A DNA stretch of 64,000 nucleotides from Rhizobacter sp. (GCA_019635355.1 JAHBZQ010000001.1:3720001-3784000), one strand, 5' to 3'. Shown: positions 15,912 to 24,415, counted from the first letter of the stretch. Translations and numbers: made by a program. The notes: a model not told the origin generated them from the sequence alone.

Positions 15912-17270
15912 ATGACCCTCAACACCTTTCTTCCCCGTCTCGGCTGGCTGATGGCCGTGAGCGTCGCCCTCGGCGCCTTGGCGGGCTGCAGCAGTTTCTC
16001 GCCCGGCCACGGCCTCAAGGTGGCGACCGCCGGTGTCAGCCAGACCTTGTGCTCGGCGGTCTTCGTGTCGGGCCGCGATGTCGACCAGGCCTACCGCGAG
16101 GAGATGCGGCCGCAAGGCGGCATGTGGATGCTCGACTGGGGCCTGCGCTACGAACTTGACCGCGACCGCCGCGAGGTGCGCACCCGGGTCTACGGCGCCT
16201 ACCCCAGCCGCGCCGTCTACCGCGACGGCATGGGCTGCCTGCTCGACAACGGGCACATCCCGCCGGCGGTGGCGTCGGGCCCGCGGGCGGCGGTGACGCC
16301 GGTGCTCCCCGAGATTGCCGGCCCCGGGTTGGTCACGCCCGCTTCCCCGAAGCTGCAGGCTGCGCTCGACGCCGCGTTCGACCCCGCCTGGCAGGCCACC
16401 AAGGCGGTGGTCGTGCTGCACCGCGGGCGCGTCGTCGCCGAGCGTTACGCGCCCGACGTGACGATGCACACCGCCTGGCACGCGCACTCCATCAGCAAGT
16501 CGGCCACGCACGCGCTGGTGGGCGTGCTCGCCTTGCAGGGCCGGCTCGACCCCAAGCCGCTCGACCCGCTCCTGCGCATGACCGAGGGCAAGGCGCGTTT
16601 CCGCGGCTACAACGGCTTCGACGACGCCACCCGCATGTGGTCGCTCGAGCCCGACATGGCCGCCTATGCCGAGAGCCGTCCGCAGGAAGTGCCGCCCGGC
16701 ACCCGCTGGGACTACAGCGACCCCGGCTACATGCGCGCCTCGAAGGCGATCCGCGATGCGGTCGGCGGCACCGCGGCCGACGTGCAGCGCTTCGCCCACG
16801 CCGAACTCTTCGGCCTGCTCGGCATGCGCTCGGTGGTGATGGAGTTCGACGCCGCCGGCACCCCCGTGGGCGCGAGCCACTTCTACGGCACGGCGCGCGA
16901 CTGGGCCAAGCTCGGCCTGCTCTATCTCTACGACGGCGAGGTGGGCGGTGAGCGCCTGCTGCCGCGCGACTGGGCGCACCAGGCCGCGACGCAGACGCTC
17001 GACACCGGCTACGGCGCCGGCTTCTGGCTCAACCTGCCGGCCACGAGCCGGCACCCGCTCGGCTTCCCCTGGGGCCTGCCCGGCGCTCCGGCCGATGCCT
17101 ACTTCGGCTACGGCTACCTCGGGCAGTACCTGATCGTCGTGCCGAGCCAGCAGCTCGTGATCGTGCGCTTCGGGCTCACGCACGAGGCGGGTGGCGGCCG
17201 GGTGCAGGCCGGCCGGCTGGTCGCTGACGTCATCGATGCGCTCGCCCAGCAGAACGTCGCTGTCCGCTGA
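15912..17270 (+). CDS. Beta-lactamase-fold serine hydrolase, lipoprotein
   Basis: A 452-residue exported protein with a lipobox LAGC after a hydrophobic helix, so probably lipid-anchored. The class C beta-lactamase/esterase fold is indicated by the SISK nucleophile tetrad (SxxK, near residue 194) in HAHSISKSATHALVG, and by HFYGTARDWAKLGLLYLYDG, typical of the family. The second catalytic motif reads YSDPGYM in place of the commoner YSN. An N-terminal domain of about 130 residues precedes the hydrolase core. An AGGAG seven bases before ATG 15912 supports the start. It could act on peptidoglycan-derived peptides, esters or lactams. It is probably not a resistance beta-lactamase. Confidence 0.85.
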   Translation: MTLNTFLPRLGWLMAVSVALGALAGCSSFSPGHGLKVATAGVSQTLCSAVFVSGRDVDQAYREEMRPQGGMWMLDWGLRYELDRDRREVRTRVYGAYPSRAVYRDGMGCLLDNGHIPPAVASGPRAAVTPVLPEIAGPGLVTPASPKLQAALDAAFDPAWQATKAVVVLHRGRVVAERYAPDVTMHTAWHAHSISKSATHALVGVLALQGRLDPKPLDPLLRMTEGKARFRGYNGFDDATRMWSLEPDMAAYAESRPQEVPPGTRWDYSDPGYMRASKAIRDAVGGTAADVQRFAHAELFGLLGMRSVVMEFDAAGTPVGASHFYGTARDWAKLGLLYLYDGEVGGERLLPRDWAHQAATQTLDTGYGAGFWLNLPATSRHPLGFPWGLPGAPADAYFGYGYLGQYLIVVPSQQLVIVRFGLTHEAGGGRVQAGRLVADVIDALAQQNVAVR

Positions 17271-17300
17271 GCGTCAGCACAAAACGGTTCGGCCCGCTAC

Positions 17301-17321
17301 GATGGTCAGATGATGACCATC
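17301..17321. promoter_or_regulatory. Perfect inverted repeat before the MATE pump
   Basis: GATGGTCA (17301-17308) and TGACCATC (17314-17321) are perfect inverted copies around GATGA, 14 bases before the MATE start. Size and position match a TetR- or MarR-type repressor operator. No such regulator is adjacent. Confidence 0.55.
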
Positions 17322-17335
17322 ATCTCTCGCCAGCC

Positions 17336-18676
17336 ATGACGGCGACGCTGGCCGCCGCGGTCGCCCCGCCGCGGGCCTTGCTGAAGCAGGTGATGGCGCT
17401 GGCGGCGCCGACCACGCTGCTCGCGCTGCTGCAGGTGGGGGCGCAGCTGGTCGAGACCTGGCTCGCCGCGCGCCAGGGCACGGCGGCGCTCGCCGGCTGG
17501 GCGGTGCTGCTGCCGTTTGCGCTGCTGCTGCAGCAGATGTCGGCCGGGGCGATGGGCGGCGGCGTGGTCTCGGCGGTGGCGCGCACACTGGGTGCGGGCA
17601 AACGCGACGAAGCCTCGGCGCTGGTGCTGCACGCGCTCATCATCGCGGTGAGCTTCGGGCTCTTGTTCGCGCTCGGCCTGTCGGTGTTCGCGCGGCCCAT
17701 GCTCACGGCGGTGGCCGGGGCCGAAGCGGCCGATGCCGCGGTGGTCTACGCGTTCTGGCTGTTCGGGCTTGGGGCTGTGCCGGCGTGGCTGTCGAACACG
17801 CTCGCTTCGGTGCTGCGCGGTGGTGGCCAGCATGCGGTGGCGGCGCGCACGCTCTTGCTCACGGCGCTCGCCTTCCCGCTGCTCGCCTACCTGCTGGCCG
17901 AACCGCTGGGCTTCGGCCTCGCCGGGGTGGGCGCGGCGCAGGCGCTGGTGCAGTGCGTGGCCGCGGCGGCGATGGCGTTCGTGGTCTTCCGCGGTGGCGC
18001 GGGCTTCGTGCCCACCTTGCGTGTGCAGCCCTCGTGGGCGCTCTTCAAGCGCATCCTCGCGGTGGGGGCGATCGCCTGCACGCTGGCGGCCGTGGCCAAC
18101 CTCACCACCATCCTCGTCACCGCGCAGCTCAAGGGCTACGGCGTGGCGGCGGTGGCGGCCTACGGCATCGCGGCGCGGCTCGAGTTCCTCATCGTGCCGC
18201 TGGCCTTCGGCGTGGGCTCGGCGCTCACGGCGCTCGTCGGCCGTGCGGTCGGTGCGGGCGACTGGGCCACGGCGCGCCGCACGGCCTGGGTCGGCGGGGT
18301 GTTGTCGCTCGTCGTCTCGGGCGCGGTGGGCCTGGCCGTGGCGGGTTGGCCGCTGCAGTTCGCGCTCTTCTTCACCAGCGACCTGCAGGTGGCCATCACC
18401 GCGGCGCGCGGCCTGCAGTACACCGGGCTCGCCTTCGGCGGCTTCGGCCTCGGCATGGCGATGTACTTCGGTTGCATGGGGGCGGGCCGCATGGTGTGGC
18501 CGGTGGTGGCGGGGCTTGCGCGCATCACGCTGGCTGTGGGTGTGGGCGGGTGGCTGGCCAACGGGCTCGGCCTGGGCCTGGAAGGCCACTTCATCGGCGT
18601 GGCGCTCGGCATCGCGGCCTACGGGCTCATCACCGCGTCGAGCGTGCGGCCCGGCGTCTGGCCCGGGGCGCGCTGA
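17336..18676 (+). CDS. MATE-family efflux transporter
   Basis: A 446-residue inner-membrane transporter with about twelve helices in two pseudo-repeats. MATE features include the opening MALAAPTTLLALLQVGAQLVETW, the repeat-1 segment QQMSAGAMGGGVVSAVARTLGAG, and its repeat-2 counterpart AFGVGSALTALVGRAVGAGD. MATE proteins export cationic drugs or metabolites with a Na+ or H+ gradient. The ATG at 17336 lies 14 bases after a palindrome that probably represses it. The substrate is unknown. Confidence 0.9.
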   Translation: MTATLAAAVAPPRALLKQVMALAAPTTLLALLQVGAQLVETWLAARQGTAALAGWAVLLPFALLLQQMSAGAMGGGVVSAVARTLGAGKRDEASALVLHALIIAVSFGLLFALGLSVFARPMLTAVAGAEAADAAVVYAFWLFGLGAVPAWLSNTLASVLRGGGQHAVAARTLLLTALAFPLLAYLLAEPLGFGLAGVGAAQALVQCVAAAAMAFVVFRGGAGFVPTLRVQPSWALFKRILAVGAIACTLAAVANLTTILVTAQLKGYGVAAVAAYGIAARLEFLIVPLAFGVGSALTALVGRAVGAGDWATARRTAWVGGVLSLVVSGAVGLAVAGWPLQFALFFTSDLQVAITAARGLQYTGLAFGGFGLGMAMYFGCMGAGRMVWPVVAGLARITLAVGVGGWLANGLGLGLEGHFIGVALGIAAYGLITASSVRPGVWPGAR

Positions 18677-18830
18677 GCGCGTTCTTTCTGGCCAGGGCGG
18701 CACATCGGTTGCCGCGTTCGCGGTCGTGGACTCGTTTCGACCTCGGGCGAGGCCCTCCCCCGCTGCTTTGCCGCAAAACCTACCCGGTGCCGGCAAGCGC
18801 GCCTGTCGAACTTCCTGATGGAGAGAACCG

Positions 18831-19088
18831 ATGACACGCATCACCACGCTCACCTTCACCCTGCTGGCCGCGGCCGGCCTCACCCTCGCCGGCTGCAACA
18901 AGCGCGAGGACATGCCGCCCACCGGCGCCGGCCCCGGCACGACCACCACGACGCCGAGCGACACGCTGCCGGGCGGCACCTCGACCACGCCGGGCGGCGG
19001 CGGCACCACGATGCCGGGCGACAGCAGCGCCTCCGGCACCATGGGCTCGACCACCCCGATGCCCTCGGCCTCGGCCGCCAGCCAGTGA
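18831..19088 (+). CDS. Small low-complexity lipoprotein
   Basis: An 85-residue predicted lipoprotein: signal helix TLTFTLLAAAGLTLAGC with lipobox LAGC, then a mature part made almost only of Thr, Gly, Pro and Ser (for example GAGPGTTTTTPSDTLPGG). It has a GGAG about 10 bases before the ATG. No fold is expected, so it may be a surface spacer or cell-envelope decoration. Its stop codon overlaps the GTG start of the next gene. The preceding 154 bases (18677-18830) contain no gene or clear hairpin that I can see. Confidence 0.7.
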   Translation: MTRITTLTFTLLAAAGLTLAGCNKREDMPPTGAGPGTTTTTPSDTLPGGTSTTPGGGGTTMPGDSSASGTMGSTTPMPSASAASQ

Positions 19089-20053
19089 AGCGGCGCGAGC
19101 TGCGCGGCCGCACCGTCGTCCTGACCGGCGCCAGCAGCGGCATCGGCCGCGCCACGGCGCTGGCCTTTGCCGACGCCGGGGCGCACCTCGTGCTGGCCGC
19201 GCGCAACCAAGGCCCGCTGGAAGACGTGGCCGAGCTGTGCCGCGCGCGTGGCGCGCAGGCGCTGGTGGTGCCCACCGACGTGACGCAGGCCGACCAGGTG
19301 CGGGCGCTGGCGGCCGCGGCCGTCGAGCGCTTCAGCGCCATCGACGTGTGGGTCAACAACGTGGGCGTGGGCGCGGTCGGCTCGTTCACCGAGACGCCGA
19401 TCGAGGCGCATCGGCGGGTGATTGAGGCCAACCTGCTCGGCCACTTCCACGGTGCGCATGCGGTGCTGCGGCACTTCATGTCGCGCCAGCAGGGCGTGCT
19501 CATCAACATGATCTCGCTCGGCGCCTGGGCGGCAGCGCCGTATGCGGCGGCCTACTCGGCCAGCAAGTTCGGCCTGCGCGGCTTCAGCGAGGCGCTGCGC
19601 GGCGAGATGTCGGGCTGGCCCGACATCCACGTGTGCGACATCTACCCGGCCTTCATGGACACGCCCGGCATGGCGCACGCGGCCAACTACACCGGCCGCC
19701 GGCTCAAGCCCGCGCCGCCGCTCTACGACCCGCGCATGGCGGCCGAGGCCATCGTGTCGGTGGCGCGCGAGCCACGTGCGTCGACGACGGTGGGCGCCGC
19801 CGCCACGGCGCTGCGCGCGGGGCATGCGGTGTCGCCGCTGCTGTCGAGCTGGATCGGCGCGCGGGTGGTCGAGCGTTACCTGCGCCAGGCCGACGCCGCG
19901 CCCAAGGGCGACGGCAATCTCTACACACCCTCCATCGGGAACGCGATCGACGGTGGCTTCCGCCACGGCGAGAAACCGAACCGCTGGTGGATGTGGGCCG
20001 CGCTCGGTGGCGCACTCTGGCTGGGCGCGCAGGCGGTGCGCCGGCCGCGCTAG
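19085..20053 (+). CDS. SDR-family oxidoreductase
   Basis: A 322-residue classical short-chain dehydrogenase. The cofactor motif TGASSGIG is at residues 14-21, NNVGVG follows, and the catalytic Ser-Tyr-Lys reads ISLGAW ... YSASK (Y157, K161). A C-terminal extension of about 80 residues ends in a hydrophobic stretch (WWMWAALGGALWLGAQAV), suggesting membrane association. The start is GTG at 19085, overlapping the lipoprotein stop. The substrate is unknown; such membrane-tethered SDRs often act on lipids or quinone-like compounds. Confidence 0.85.
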   Translation: MKRRELRGRTVVLTGASSGIGRATALAFADAGAHLVLAARNQGPLEDVAELCRARGAQALVVPTDVTQADQVRALAAAAVERFSAIDVWVNNVGVGAVGSFTETPIEAHRRVIEANLLGHFHGAHAVLRHFMSRQQGVLINMISLGAWAAAPYAAAYSASKFGLRGFSEALRGEMSGWPDIHVCDIYPAFMDTPGMAHAANYTGRRLKPAPPLYDPRMAAEAIVSVAREPRASTTVGAAATALRAGHAVSPLLSSWIGARVVERYLRQADAAPKGDGNLYTPSIGNAIDGGFRHGEKPNRWWMWAALGGALWLGAQAVRRPR

Positions 20054-20057
20054 GTAC

Positions 20058-20642
20058 GTGGCCTTGGACGCCACGGCGCAGCTGCTCGAGCGATTGCTCC
20101 TCGGCGCGCTGCTGCCGGTGTGGATGCTCGCCGGCTTCGCCGACTGGGCCTGCCACCGGCGCGAGCGCATCGAGGCGAGCGCGGGTTGGAAAGAGTCGGC
20201 CCTGCACCTCCTGATGATCGGCGAGCTGGGCGGGGCGGTGCTTCTGCTGCTGTGGTGCGAGGTGACCGCGACGGTGCTTCTGCTGGCGCTCGCTGCGTGT
20301 GTGCTGCACGAGATCACGCTGTGGGTCGACCTCACCTATGCCAGCGCGCGGCGTGTCATCCCGCCCATCGAGCAATGGGTGCACGGCCTGCAGATGGGCC
20401 TACCGTGGCTGGGCCTGCTGACGCTGTGCATCGCCTACCGCGGTCAGTCGCTCGCCATCCTAGGCCTCGGCCCCGAGGCGGCCGACTGGGCGCTGCGCCT
20501 GCGCGACCCGCCGGTGCCCACCGAGGCGAAGGCGGCGGTGATCGTGGGCGCGGTGATGTTGGTGCTGCTGCCGTTCCTGCAGGAGTTCCAGCGCTGCCGT
20601 GCGCTCAAACCGGCTTCGCCACCATCAGGTAGAACACGATGA
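20058..20642 (+). CDS. Integral membrane protein of unknown function
   Basis: A 194-residue protein with about five hydrophobic helices, among them LLLGALLPVWMLAGFADWAC, LHLLMIGELGGAVLLLLWC and VIVGAVMLVLLPFLQEF. Histidines at helix ends (CHRRERIE, CVLHEITLWVDL, QWVHGLQ) could bind heme or metal, but I recognise no family. GTG at 20058 is chosen because it lies four bases after the SDR stop and leads straight into the first helix. The last 38 bases overlap the convergent DUF2269 gene. It is probably co-transcribed with the lipoprotein and SDR. Confidence 0.7.
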   Translation: MALDATAQLLERLLLGALLPVWMLAGFADWACHRRERIEASAGWKESALHLLMIGELGGAVLLLLWCEVTATVLLLALAACVLHEITLWVDLTYASARRVIPPIEQWVHGLQMGLPWLGLLTLCIAYRGQSLAILGLGPEAADWALRLRDPPVPTEAKAAVIVGAVMLVLLPFLQEFQRCRALKPASPPSGRTR

Positions 20643-21081
20643 CGAGGCCGAAGAAGGCGGGCACGCCGAGCGCCGTCCAGATCCACAGGAAACGCCAGTA
20701 GCGTGGCGGCAGTGGCTCGCCGCGCGTGTCGGCCTCGCGGGCGAGGTCGCGCATCTTCAATTGAATCCATACCACCGGCAGCCAGCAGGCACCGGCCAGC
20801 AGGTAGAGGCCGTAGGTCCACATCAGCCACTTGCTCGTGAGCGGGATGCCCGCGAGGTGCGTCATGTACCAGCCGCTGAGCGGCTGCAGCAGGATGGTCG
20901 TGGTGGTGAACCAGAGGTCGGCCTGCACCACCTTGTGCGCGACCACGGCGACCGGGCGCGGGTCGCCGGTCTTGCGCACCGCGAGGCTCGTGAAGAGCAG
21001 GTAGTAGGCCGAGCCGATGCCGGTGCCGAAGAGCACGGTCGACGAGAGGATGTGCAGCCACTTGGTGATCAGGTATTCCAT
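20605..21081 (-). CDS. DUF2269-family membrane protein
   Basis: A 158-residue inner-membrane protein matching the DUF2269 family: MEYLITKWLHILSSTVLFGTGIG with a histidine in helix 1, SAYYLLFTSLAVRKTGD, then GWYMTHLAGIPLTSKWLMWTY. Four helices are predicted. The histidines in the helices recall heme-binding membrane proteins, but no function is established. Its ATG overlaps the stop of the upstream NAD(P)-binding fusion gene by one base (TGATG), so the two products are made together. Confidence 0.8.
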   Translation of the reverse strand: MEYLITKWLHILSSTVLFGTGIGSAYYLLFTSLAVRKTGDPRPVAVVAHKVVQADLWFTTTTILLQPLSGWYMTHLAGIPLTSKWLMWTYGLYLLAGACWLPVVWIQLKMRDLAREADTRGEPLPPRYWRFLWIWTALGVPAFFGLVIVFYLMVAKPV

Positions 21082-22373
21082 CAGCGTCTCTCTTTCGTCA
21101 ATGGCTCCAGCGCCATCAGCACCGCGATGGCCGCCAGCATCGGCAGGTTCTTCAGGATCGGCCCGTAGGGGTGCAGCCAGAACTCCGGCAGGCGCCAGGT
21201 GATGAGAACCATGTAGCCGAGGATCAGGCCGAGTTGCGCGAGCCACAGCGCGTGTCGGTGTTGCCGCAAGGTGAGCGTGAGCACGCCGAGCGCGAGATCG
21301 AGCGCGGCCGCGCCGTACAGCAGCAGCGGTGCGAGCGCACCGCGCACGTCGAGCCGGGCGAGGAGCGCGTAGCTGTCTTCGACCGGGTAGACGCCGAGCG
21401 ACAGCACGCCCGTCACGATCCACACCAGCGCGACGCTCACGCGCAGCAGCGGCAGCAGCCACGACAACTGCGCCATCACGCCGGTGCTTCGGGCCGTCTC
21501 GGGGGGAATGAATGCCTCCACGCCGCGCGGCGGGTGGCCGAGCAGCGCCGTGGTGTCGTCGGCGGGCGCGGTGTTGCCGCGCTCGAGCATGGCGAGGCTG
21601 TCGCCGTCGAGCAGCGCGCCGTTCCACCAGCGGCCAGCGTGGGCGGCCAGTCGCACGAGCGGCATCGGCACCGGCCACACCCAGGTGTGCGGCACGCCGA
21701 GGGCCGAACGCAGGCCGGTGAGGAACTCGCGCAGGCTGAGCGGTCGCGGGCCCACGAGCGCGATGCGCCGGCTGTGCGCGTCGGGCCGTTCGACGAGCAC
21801 GACGAGCGCCTGCACGAGGTCGTCGACATGGATCGGTTGCACGCGCTGCTGCCCCTGGCCGGGCAGGGCGAGCAGCGGCAGGCCTGCCAGCAGATTGAAG
21901 AGTTGCGCACTGGCCCCGCCGGGCCCGTAGACCAGCGAGGGCTGCACGACGCTCGCCTGCAGTGGCAGCGCGAGCAGCACGTCGTCGGCCGCCTTCTTGC
22001 TCAGGTGATAGCGGCTTTGCGCATGCTCATCGGCACCGAGTGCCGAGATTTGCACCACGCGCCGCACGCCGGCGGCGACGCAGGCCCGAAAGAGCGCGAT
22101 CGGCGCCGCCTCGTGCAGCGTGTCGAAGCGCTGCCTGCCCTGCTCGCGCAGGAGGCCCACGGTGTTGACCACCACGTCGATGCCGTGCAGTCGCGCTTGC
22201 CAGTCGGCGGCGTGCAGGTCGCGCGTGAAGTCGCCTGCAATCTGCGCGCTCACGCCGGGCAGTGCCACACCGGGCCGGCGCACCACCGCAACCACCTCGT
22301 GGCCGGCCTGCGCGAGCGCGAGCGCCAGGTGGCGGCCGATGAAGCCGGTAGCGCCCGTCAGCAGCACCCGCAT
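21081..22373 (-). CDS. NAD(P)-binding epimerase-like protein fused to a DoxX-like membrane domain
   Basis: A 430-residue two-part protein. Residues 1-290 form an extended/atypical SDR: cofactor motif TGATGFIG at 6-13, YHLSKKAADD near 120, and PIHVDDLVQAL. The C-terminal part (about 300-425) has four helices with a DoxX-like look (LLPLLRVSVALVWIVTGVLSL, YGAAALDLALGVLTL). This soluble-plus-membrane arrangement is known in proteobacterial gene fusions. It may act on a membrane lipid or quinone intermediate (inference). Its stop overlaps the start of the DUF2269 gene, forming a two-gene operon. Confidence 0.85.
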   Translation of the reverse strand: MRVLLTGATGFIGRHLALALAQAGHEVVAVVRRPGVALPGVSAQIAGDFTRDLHAADWQARLHGIDVVVNTVGLLREQGRQRFDTLHEAAPIALFRACVAAGVRRVVQISALGADEHAQSRYHLSKKAADDVLLALPLQASVVQPSLVYGPGGASAQLFNLLAGLPLLALPGQGQQRVQPIHVDDLVQALVVLVERPDAHSRRIALVGPRPLSLREFLTGLRSALGVPHTWVWPVPMPLVRLAAHAGRWWNGALLDGDSLAMLERGNTAPADDTTALLGHPPRGVEAFIPPETARSTGVMAQLSWLLPLLRVSVALVWIVTGVLSLGVYPVEDSYALLARLDVRGALAPLLLYGAAALDLALGVLTLTLRQHRHALWLAQLGLILGYMVLITWRLPEFWLHPYGPILKNLPMLAAIAVLMALEPLTKERR

Positions 22374-22468
22374 GGCGTGCTCCCGCGGGAAAGGGCATGG
22401 TGTTTGCCGAGGGTGTCCATGGGTGAGGCCGGCAAGTCATGTGCCTCGCAGCGTTCACAGGAGACACG

Positions 22469-22963
22469 ATGAAGACTTGGACACAAGCAGCACGCGACGG
22501 CCTGTGGCCTGGGTTGGCGTCCGGGCTGTTGTCGCTTGCGGTGCTGGCCTGGCGGGGTCGCCAGGAGACGGGCAGTGCGTTCGCCCCCGTCAACGCGCCG
22601 AGCCATTGGCTGTGGAGCAACCGCGCGCTGCGGCGCGACGACGCGAGCTGGCGCTACACCGGCGTCGGCGTGCTGGTGCACCAGGGTGCGGCCGTGTTCT
22701 GGGGCGTTCTCTACGAACGTTTCTTCGCCAGCCGGCGCTTGGCGCACCCGCTGCATGCCGACCTGCGCGATGCGGCGCTGGCCACGGCGGCCGCGGCCAC
22801 GGTCGATTTGGTGATGACCCCGCGCCGCTTCACGCCGGGCTTCGAGAAGCGCCTGTCCGCGCGTGGGCTCTTGTGGGTGTATGCGGGCTTTGCCCTGGGG
22901 GTGGCGCTCGGGAGCCGGGCGGTGCGGCGTCATGGGATGCGCGGGGGCGGCTCTTCTTCTTGA
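22469..22963 (+). CDS. Hypothetical membrane protein
   Basis: A 164-residue protein with three to four weak hydrophobic helices (GLWPGLASGLLSLAVLAWRG, GVGVLVHQGAAVFWGVLYERFF, LLWVYAGFALGVALGSRAV). It contains the charged stretch NRALRRDDASWRYTG and ends in a Gly/Ser tail. I do not recognise a family. An AGGAG with proper spacing precedes the ATG at 22469, so it is very likely real. It is followed 15 bases later by the 3' end of a convergent tRNA gene. Confidence 0.65.
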   Translation: MKTWTQAARDGLWPGLASGLLSLAVLAWRGRQETGSAFAPVNAPSHWLWSNRALRRDDASWRYTGVGVLVHQGAAVFWGVLYERFFASRRLAHPLHADLRDAALATAAAATVDLVMTPRRFTPGFEKRLSARGLLWVYAGFALGVALGSRAVRRHGMRGGGSSS

Positions 22964-22978
22964 TCTTGAAGCAAGCCT

Positions 22979-23054
22979 TGGCGCGTCCGGCTGGGATCGA
23001 ACCAGCAACCCCTGCCTTCGGAGGGCAGTACTCTATCCATTGAGCTACGGACGC
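22979..23054 (-). tRNA. tRNA-Arg (anticodon CCG)
   Basis: A complete 76-base tRNA on the minus strand. The acceptor stem GCGTCCG/CGGACGC pairs fully, the anticodon stem is CTGCC/GGCAG with loop CTCCGAA (anticodon CCG, reading CGG), and the T arm is GCTGG-TTCGATC-CCAGC. A discriminator G and an encoded CCA end follow at 22979-22982. A TAGAAT -10-like sequence lies about ten bases upstream (23065-23070). Confidence 0.97.
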
Positions 23055-23114
23055 GTGGGCGGCGATTCTATCAGTGGGCCTTTCGCGGGCCGGGGGCGCT
23101 GCGGGTCGGCCGTC

Positions 23115-23120
23115 TATAAT
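23115..23120 (+). promoter_or_regulatory. -10 box TATAAT upstream of the cytochrome c gene
   Basis: A perfect TATAAT 62 bases before the cytochrome start; transcription would begin near 23127. No good -35 is visible at the usual distance, so the promoter may depend on an activator. Confidence 0.45.
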
Positions 23121-23181
23121 CCCGCGGTTTTGCGCCACGCCCTTGCGCCCACCACTGAAGCGGCCAGCCTCCGAGGATTTC

Positions 23182-23730
23182 ATGAGCGACCACCACCACA
23201 CCGAACACGATGACGCCCCGCACGAAGGGCCGATCAAGAACGTCAAGCAGCTCATCGCTGCGGTGATCTTCGCCTTCATCGTGCCGATCGCCGTCATCGT
23301 GCTGCTGGTCACCCGCGTGGGCGCCGACCCCCGCTCCGGCGCCGGCAGCGACGCCGCCAAGGCCGAAGCCGTGGCCCGCCGCATCCAGCCGGTGGCCAGC
23401 GTGGAAGTGAAAGACGCCTCCGACGTGGCCTCGCTCAAGACCGGCGAGCAGGTCGTGGCCGCCCAATGCGGTGCCTGCCACAACTCCGGCGCCGCGGGCG
23501 CACCCAAGATCGGCGACGCCGCCGCCTGGGCGCCGCGCCTGGCCCAAGGCCTCGAAGCCCTGCTGAACAGCGCCCTCAAGGGCAAGGGTGCGATGGGCCC
23601 GCAAGGCGGCGGCGACTTCAGCGATTTCGAGATCGCCCGCGCCGTGGTCTTCATGGGCAACCAGAGCGGCGGCAAGCTGGCCGAGCCCAAGGCTCCGGCG
23701 GCGGCCTCGGCGGCATCCGACGCCAAGTAA
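23182..23730 (+). CDS. Cytochrome c5-like membrane-anchored c-type cytochrome
   Basis: A 182-residue protein with an N-terminal His/Asp-rich cytoplasmic segment (SDHHHTEHDDAPHEG), one membrane anchor (LIAAVIFAFIVPIAVIVLLV) and a periplasmic class I cytochrome domain. The single heme site is CGACH (about residue 96), and the distal methionine ligand probably lies in GKGAMGPQGGGDFSDFE. The domain resembles cytochrome c5, an electron carrier to terminal oxidases. The tail is Ala/Pro-rich. It has its own TATAAT promoter and ends at a strong terminator, so it is a single-gene unit. Confidence 0.9.
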   Translation: MSDHHHTEHDDAPHEGPIKNVKQLIAAVIFAFIVPIAVIVLLVTRVGADPRSGAGSDAAKAEAVARRIQPVASVEVKDASDVASLKTGEQVVAAQCGACHNSGAAGAPKIGDAAAWAPRLAQGLEALLNSALKGKGAMGPQGGGDFSDFEIARAVVFMGNQSGGKLAEPKAPAAASAASDAK

Positions 23731-23753
23731 GCGCACCCCACGCGCCCTGCATC

Positions 23754-23777
23754 AGCCGACCTGCGGGTCGGCTTTTT
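23754..23777 (+). terminator. Rho-independent terminator after the cytochrome gene
   Basis: AGCCGACC (23754-23761) pairs with GGTCGGCT (23766-23773) around TGCG and is followed by TTTT. It lies 24 bases after the cytochrome stop and is the clearest terminator in the window. Confidence 0.9.
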
Positions 23778-23881
23778 CATGCCTGCGCGATTTGTGCATC
23801 CAGGCGGGCCTCGGCTGCGTAGAGGGACTGAGGCGGCTGTGTGGCCGCCCCTCAACCTGTCACCGATGCCTGGAGATGATC

Positions 23882-24415
23882 ATGAAGAACGCCCTCTTGC
23901 TCGCCAGCCTGGCCGCCGCCGTGTCGGCCTGCTCCACCACCCCCGCGGCGACGATGGTCGACAACATGGCCCTGCCCGACGCCGTGCGTGCGCCATCGGG
24001 TGCGAAGCAGACGATGTGGACGGTCGGCCGCGGCGAACTCACCTACGAGTGCCGCGAGAAGAAGGACATGGCGGGCCAGTTCGAGTGGGCCTTCGTCGGC
24101 CCGGTCGCCACGCTCTACGGCCCCGGCGACAAGGCCGTCGGCAAGTACTACGCCGGCCCGACCTGGGAGGCGAACGACGGCTCCAAGGTCACCGGCAAGC
24201 AGGTGGCCGTGGCGCCGGGTGGCGCGGGCAACATCCCGCTGCAGCTGGTGAAGGCCGACCCGGCGATGGGCACTGGCGCGATGCAAGGCGTGGCCTATAT
24301 CCAGCGGCTCAACACCAAGGGCGGCGTGGCGCCGAGCGCTGCGTGCACGGCAGCGGCGAAAGGCCAGCGCCAGCAGGTGGCCTACGCGGCCGACTACGTG
24401 TTCTACGGCATGTGA
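23882..24415 (+). CDS. DUF3455-family lipoprotein
   Basis: A 177-residue exported protein: signal helix ALLLASLAAAVSAC with a lipobox-like SAC at the end, then a DUF3455 domain. Matching parts are PDAVRAPSGAKQTMWTVGRG, LTYECREKKD, FEWAFVGPVATLYGPGDKAV and the closing YAADYVFYGM. The family is secreted and of unknown function. GGAG precedes ATG 23882 with six bases of spacing; ATG 23876 is an alternative. Its last 13 bases overlap the 3' end of the convergent gene. Confidence 0.85.
   Translation: MKNALLLASLAAAVSACSTTPAATMVDNMALPDAVRAPSGAKQTMWTVGRGELTYECREKKDMAGQFEWAFVGPVATLYGPGDKAVGKYYAGPTWEANDGSKVTGKQVAVAPGGAGNIPLQLVKADPAMGTGAMQGVAYIQRLNTKGGVAPSAACTAAAKGQRQQVAYAADYVFYGM

Noticed and set aside
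14682..17183. A very long minus-strand frame extending the yceI-like gene upstream by over 800 codons
   Set aside because: The extension is antisense to the AraC and serine hydrolase genes; the true start is the signal-peptide ATG at 14681.
15912..17270. Antibiotic-resistance class C beta-lactamase
   Set aside because: It has SxxK but a YSD second motif and an extra N-terminal domain, and is a lipoprotein; the esterase/peptidase-like group fits better.
17306..20335. A 1009-codon minus-strand open frame
   Set aside because: No domain recognisable; lies antisense to the MATE, lipoprotein and SDR genes with good starts and motifs.
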